Made by a program: the position numbers and the translations under genes
Part shown: positions 60,592-64,000 of the stretch, in pieces
Layout: each line of letters begins with the position of its first letter
Numbering within the stretch: position 1 is the first letter of the stretch
Source of the DNA: Rubrivivax sp.
GTDB lineage: Bacteria; Pseudomonadota; Gammaproteobacteria; Burkholderiales; Burkholderiaceae_C
NCBI GenBank assembly: GCA_016707445.1
Contig: JADJHR010000006.1
Coordinates: 310,001 to 374,000, forward strand
DNA: 64,000 bases
Direction of reading: 5' to 3'
Notes under the pieces: generated by a model
Databases searched by the model: none
What the model was told of the DNA's origin: nothing
The model's input: the letters and a program-made list of their open reading frames with translations, nothing else

Positions 60592-62454
60592 TCAGTGGGG
60601 CCGCGGCACGATGAAGTCGGTCAACTGCCCGGCATACAGCGGCGCGCTGCCGAAGGAGCCGCCCATGACGTAGACGCCGTCGAGCACATAGGCACTGTCG
60701 GACTGCACCACCACACCCAGGTAGACACCGGTGCCTGGGTAATAGCGGTAGCTGAAAGGCGCCGAAGTCTGCGTCTCCACCGGGGCCGGGGCCGGGAAGT
60801 AGGCGCTGTAGATGCCGCGTTCGGCGAAATCGAACAGCTGTTGTGACGAATCGGCTGCTGCAACCCGGCGCTGCGCTTCGAGCACGGCAGCGCCGATGTC
60901 CAGCATGCCGGCACCGCACAGGCCGGTCGTGCAATAACACTGAAGCTGACCGGTGCCGTTGGGGGCGTGGCACATCGCCACGGGGGTCGGATCGTCGGCA
61001 CCGTTGTCGGCGCCGCTGCTGGGAAAGGACCGGGCCGTGCGCTTGAGCAGCGCGATGACTTCGGCCGGGCTCAGATCCGGGCGTGCCGACAGTACCAGGG
61101 CTGCGGCGCCGGCCACGATGGGTGTTGCGAAGCTGGTGCCCACGCTGATGTTGTAGGCATCGGTCCAGATCCAGCCATTGGCCACCGGCCCGCGGGTGCC
61201 GCTGTTGCTGGTCGTCAGGATGGGGTACAGGCAGGGGCTGGCGGCATCGATGTTGATGCAGTTGCCGCCGGGCGCGGCGATGCCGACCTCGGGCCCCAGG
61301 TCGCTGAACCCGACCTTGCTGCCGGCGTGGCGCAGCCCGGCCACGCCGATCACGCCGGGGCAGTTCGCCGGAGTACCGACGGCGTGTCCGGTGCTGTTGC
61401 CGGCGGCGGCGACCACCAAAGCGTTGTAGGGCGGCGCCGCGATCGATGCCACCGCTTCGACGTAGGCCTGTGAGCAGGCCCCGTCGCCGCCCAGGCTGAG
61501 GTTGAGTACACGCGCCGGCGTGAGGCTGGCGGGCAAACCCGGCTGGTCGACACCGGCCGCCCAGTACATGCCGGCAATGATGTCGGAGTCGTAGCCGCCG
61601 CACTTGCCCAGCACGCGCACCGGCAGGATGCGAACACCGTGCGCGATGCCCGCCATGCCGACGCCGTTGTCGGCCGCGCCGGCGATGATGCCGGCCACCT
61701 GCGTGCCGTGCCACGAACTGTCCTGTGCCCCGCAGCCCTGGAAGGGCCCGCCGACCTTGCTGTCTTCGGCCGCCGTGATCCAGTCGCCGGGGTCGCTGGC
61801 ATCGGTGTCGCGGCCATTGCCGTCGTTGGCCGTGTCCAGGTCAGTGACCATGTCGTGGCCCGGAAGTACCACGCCGGCCAGGTCGACATGGCCGGCCAGC
61901 ACGCCGGTGTCGAGCACCGCCACCACCAGTGATGGGCTGCCGGTTACGTAGTTCCAGGCGCCAAGCGCATTCACCGCCGAGCGGGTGACGCCGTCGGGTG
62001 CGCGTGCATACCACTGGCCGACCATCGGCCCCTTGCCGCTGGCCGGTCCGGCGCTGAACAAGGGGTCGTTGGGCACGGCGGCGATGCGACGGCGCCGGTC
62101 AGGTACGGCATAGAGCAGGTCGGGGTGACCGCTCAGGCGTGCGGCCAGGGTGTCGCTGTCCAGGCCGCTGGCCCGCAACACCATCGCTCGCCGCCCCAGC
62201 AGGCGGCCCGCCGACAGCACGACCCTGGCACGCGCGGCCAGGCCATCGGCCCTGCGCTGGGCCAGCGCCGCGACCTGGTCTTTGCCCGCGTTCGCCGACA
62301 GGGCCTGGGCGCGCAGCAGGGCGGCCTCGGGCTTGAAGGCCACGATCACCCGGGCCGTGGTTTCGCGGGGCAGGCCGCGACCCGCTGCGGCCGCGACGCC
62401 GGCAAAAACCAGCACAAGGCCGACGGCCAGGAGACCCGCACGCACGATGTTCAT
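60592..62454 (-). CDS. secreted subtilisin-like serine peptidase (S8)
   Basis: A 620-residue exported protease. A signal peptide (AGLLAVGLVLVFAGVAAAAG) is followed by a propeptide of about 120 residues (inhibitor-I9-like) and then the S8 domain. The catalytic residues are Asp182 (VVAVLDTGV), His249 (SWHGTQVAG) and Ser441 (VGTSFATPIVAG), all present. After the catalytic domain a C-terminal region of about 110 residues ends in hydrophobic and aromatic strands. Several cysteines suggest disulfides. It most likely degrades external protein for nutrition. Confidence 0.92.
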   Translation of the reverse strand: MNIVRAGLLAVGLVLVFAGVAAAAGRGLPRETTARVIVAFKPEAALLRAQALSANAGKDQVAALAQRRADGLAARARVVLSAGRLLGRRAMVLRASGLDSDTLAARLSGHPDLLYAVPDRRRRIAAVPNDPLFSAGPASGKGPMVGQWYARAPDGVTRSAVNALGAWNYVTGSPSLVVAVLDTGVLAGHVDLAGVVLPGHDMVTDLDTANDGNGRDTDASDPGDWITAAEDSKVGGPFQGCGAQDSSWHGTQVAGIIAGAADNGVGMAGIAHGVRILPVRVLGKCGGYDSDIIAGMYWAAGVDQPGLPASLTPARVLNLSLGGDGACSQAYVEAVASIAAPPYNALVVAAAGNSTGHAVGTPANCPGVIGVAGLRHAGSKVGFSDLGPEVGIAAPGGNCINIDAASPCLYPILTTSNSGTRGPVANGWIWTDAYNISVGTSFATPIVAGAAALVLSARPDLSPAEVIALLKRTARSFPSSGADNGADDPTPVAMCHAPNGTGQLQCYCTTGLCGAGMLDIGAAVLEAQRRVAAADSSQQLFDFAERGIYSAYFPAPAPVETQTSAPFSYRYYPGTGVYLGVVVQSDSAYVLDGVYVMGGSFGSAPLYAGQLTDFIVPRPH

Positions 62455-62564
62455 GCCGGCAGTTTAGGATCGCACACGAGCACCCCGCGCGAAGAACGGT
62501 GAGTGCCCGGTTGCTGCTCCGAAACAATCCGGCACGGCGACGCAGGCGCGCGGTGGCCGGCTGC

Positions 62565-63563
62565 CTACCGCGCCACTACCTGCACCATGTCCAGCACCTT
62601 GTTCGAGTAGCCCCATTCGTTGTCGTACCAGGCAATCACCTTGATGAAGGTCTTGTCGAGCGCGATCGAGGCATCGGCATCGAAGACGCTGGTGCAAGGC
62701 TCGCCGCGGAAGTCGGTGGCGACCACCTTGTCCTCGGTGTAGGCCAGCACGCCCTTCATCGGGCCGGCGGCGGCGGCCTTCATCGCGTTGCAGATGTCCT
62801 CGAAGCTGGCTTCGCGGATCAGCTCGGCGGTCAGGTCGACCACGCTGACAACGCTGGTCGGCACGCGAAACGACATGCCGGTGAGCTTCTTGTTCAGCTC
62901 GGGGATCACCACGCCCACGGCCTTGGCCGCGCCGGTGCTGCTGGGGATGATGTTTTCCAGGATGCCGCGGCCACCGCGCCAGTCCTTGTGGCTGGGGCCG
63001 TCGACGGTGCGTTGCGTGGCCGTGGCGGCGTGCACCGTAGTCATCAGGCCGCGCTTGATGCCGAAGCTGTCGTGCAGCACCTTGGCGATGGGCGCCAGGC
63101 AGTTGGTGGTGCAGCTGGCGTTGCTGATGATGGCCTGGCCGGCGTAGGTCTTGTCGTTGACGCCGTAGACGAACATCGGTGTGTCGTCCTTGCTGGGCGC
63201 GCTCATGATCACCTTCTTGGCGCCGGCGTCGATGTGCTTTTGCGCCGTCTCCTTGGTCAGGAACAGGCCGGTCGACTCGACGATCACCTCGGCGCCGATC
63301 TCGCCCCAGGCCAGCTCGGCCGGGTCTTTCAGCGCGGTCAGGCGGATCTTGCGGCCGTTGATGATCAGCGTGTGGCCGTCGACCGCGATGTCACCCTTGA
63401 AGCGGCCGTGCACGCTGTCGTACTTCAGCATGTAGGCCAGGTAGTCGGGCTCGAGCAGGTCGTTGATGCCGACGATCTCGATGCCGGGAAAGTTCTGCAC
63501 GGCAGCACGAAACACCATGCGCCCGATGCGGCCGAAGCCGTTGATGCCAACCTTGATCGCCAT
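62565..63563 (-). CDS. gap: glyceraldehyde-3-phosphate dehydrogenase, type I
   Basis: A glycolytic/gluconeogenic enzyme converting glyceraldehyde 3-phosphate to 1,3-bisphosphoglycerate. The 332-residue product has the NAD-binding IKVGINGFGRIGRMVF, the active-site ISNASCTTNCLAP (catalytic Cys) and the WYDNEWGYSNKVLDM end. ATG 63563 is used; the longer frame to 63728 is not conserved. It lies 29 bases after the transketolase gene; transketolase followed by gap suggests a central-carbon or Calvin-cycle-linked operon, but no RuBisCO gene is visible. Confidence 0.96.
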   Translation of the reverse strand: MAIKVGINGFGRIGRMVFRAAVQNFPGIEIVGINDLLEPDYLAYMLKYDSVHGRFKGDIAVDGHTLIINGRKIRLTALKDPAELAWGEIGAEVIVESTGLFLTKETAQKHIDAGAKKVIMSAPSKDDTPMFVYGVNDKTYAGQAIISNASCTTNCLAPIAKVLHDSFGIKRGLMTTVHAATATQRTVDGPSHKDWRGGRGILENIIPSSTGAAKAVGVVIPELNKKLTGMSFRVPTSVVSVVDLTAELIREASFEDICNAMKAAAAGPMKGVLAYTEDKVVATDFRGEPCTSVFDADASIALDKTFIKVIAWYDNEWGYSNKVLDMVQVVAR

Positions 63564-63592
63564 GTCGTGGGACTCCTTGCGTTGCTTGAAAA

Positions 63593-64000
63593 CTACTTGG
63601 ACAAAACCTTGTGCACGGTGTCGGCCACGTTCTGCGCCGTGAAGCCGAACAGCTTGAACAGTGCACCGGCCGGCGCGCTCTCGCCGTAGCGGTCGATGCC
63701 GACCACGGCGGCGCAGCCGTACTTCCACCAGAAGTCGGTGACGCCGGCCTCCACCGCCACGCGCGGCAGTCCGGTCGGCAGCACGGCCTTCTTGTAGCGC
63801 GTGTCCTGGCGGTCGAAGACCGTGGAACTCGGCATGCTGACCACCCGCACCGCGATGTGGCGCCGGGCCAGTTCGGCCTGCGCGTGCAGCGCCAGCTGCA
63901 CCTCGGACCCGGTGGCGATGATGACCGCCTGCGCCTTCTTCTTCAGCCCCACTTCGGCTGGCTCAGCCAGCACGTAGGCGCCCTTGGCGATGTCGTCGAG
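63593..64000 (-). CDS. tkt: transketolase, C-terminal part
   Basis: The last 135 residues of transketolase are visible; the gene continues past the right edge. The segment shows the C-terminal domain features AQAVIIATGSEVQLAL, VRVVSMPSSTVFDRQD, AVEAGVTDFWWKYG and AVVGIDRYGESAPAG. The enzyme transfers two-carbon units in the pentose phosphate pathway. It is upstream of gap on the same strand. Confidence 0.93.
   Translation of the reverse strand, partial: LDDIAKGAYVLAEPAEVGLKKKAQAVIIATGSEVQLALHAQAELARRHIAVRVVSMPSSTVFDRQDTRYKKAVLPTGLPRVAVEAGVTDFWWKYGCAAVVGIDRYGESAPAGALFKLFGFTAQNVADTVHKVLSK

Overview
The window is 64 kb of high-GC, densely packed chromosome. It is most likely from a betaproteobacterium of the order Burkholderiales, in the Rubrivivax/Leptothrix/Ideonella neighbourhood. 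The evidence is the strong G/C bias at third codon positions, the Burkholderiales-type gene content (split metH, metX-metW, DUF4148-like and NnrU proteins, H-NS-type small DNA binder, Crp/Fnr regulator) and the lptD-surA-ksgA operon divergent from amgK. I see no tRNA, rRNA, insertion sequence, prophage or CRISPR array, and no gene-free stretch over 300 bases.

Layout. 1-4.4 kb: 5' end of a membrane sensor gene, NADP malic enzyme maeB, and a secreted barnase-type RNase with its barstar-type inhibitor. 4.6-10.3 kb: the outer-membrane biogenesis operon lptD-surA-ksgA (ksgA apparently starts at CTG), divergent from the cell-wall sugar kinase amgK. 10.4-18.4 kb: a small secreted protein, a transglutaminase-fold/TPR lipoprotein, an M20 peptidase, a monoacylglycerol-lipase-like hydrolase, a crotonase, a Nudix hydrolase, a PAS histidine kinase and a decayed uronate dehydrogenase pseudogene. 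18.5-20.3 kb: metX-metW under a SAM-II riboswitch followed by an intrinsic terminator. 20.4-28.3 kb: a frameshifted FMN-dependent glutamate-synthase-like gene, glpK, and the glycolate oxidase operon glcD-glcE-(methyltransferase)-glcF.

28.4-40.0 kb is the most unusual part. It holds three flavoenzymes of the carotenoid-desaturase and geranylgeranyl-reductase types, a 1287-residue protein built like mammalian soluble adenylyl cyclase (two cyclase domains, ATPase, helical repeats), an ABC1/UbiB-type kinase-like protein and a TetR-like protein. The genes overlap by 4 bases or abut, and a 20-bp palindrome lies in the divergent promoter region. I read this as a candidate uncharacterised isoprenoid-lipid or quinone modification locus with its own nucleotide-signalling or ATPase regulator. 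The function is inference.

40-64 kb: a secreted protein, a LuxR-type regulator, a NERD-UvrD helicase, a feruloyl-CoA synthase / thioesterase / AhpD-like operon, mtfA, an H-NS-like protein, NnrU, an orphan polyamine-binding protein, a MaoC-like protein, a Crp/Fnr regulator, an S9 peptidase, a double AAA ATPase, a membrane protein, the homocysteine methyltransferase half of MetH (its stop region is tandemly repeated), purC, a secreted subtilisin-like protease, gapA and the end of a transketolase gene.

Two 83-bp elements 25 kb apart align without gaps. Each begins at the stop codon of the left-hand gene of a convergent pair, and they keep one hairpin through three paired substitutions, which suggests a structured dispersed element.
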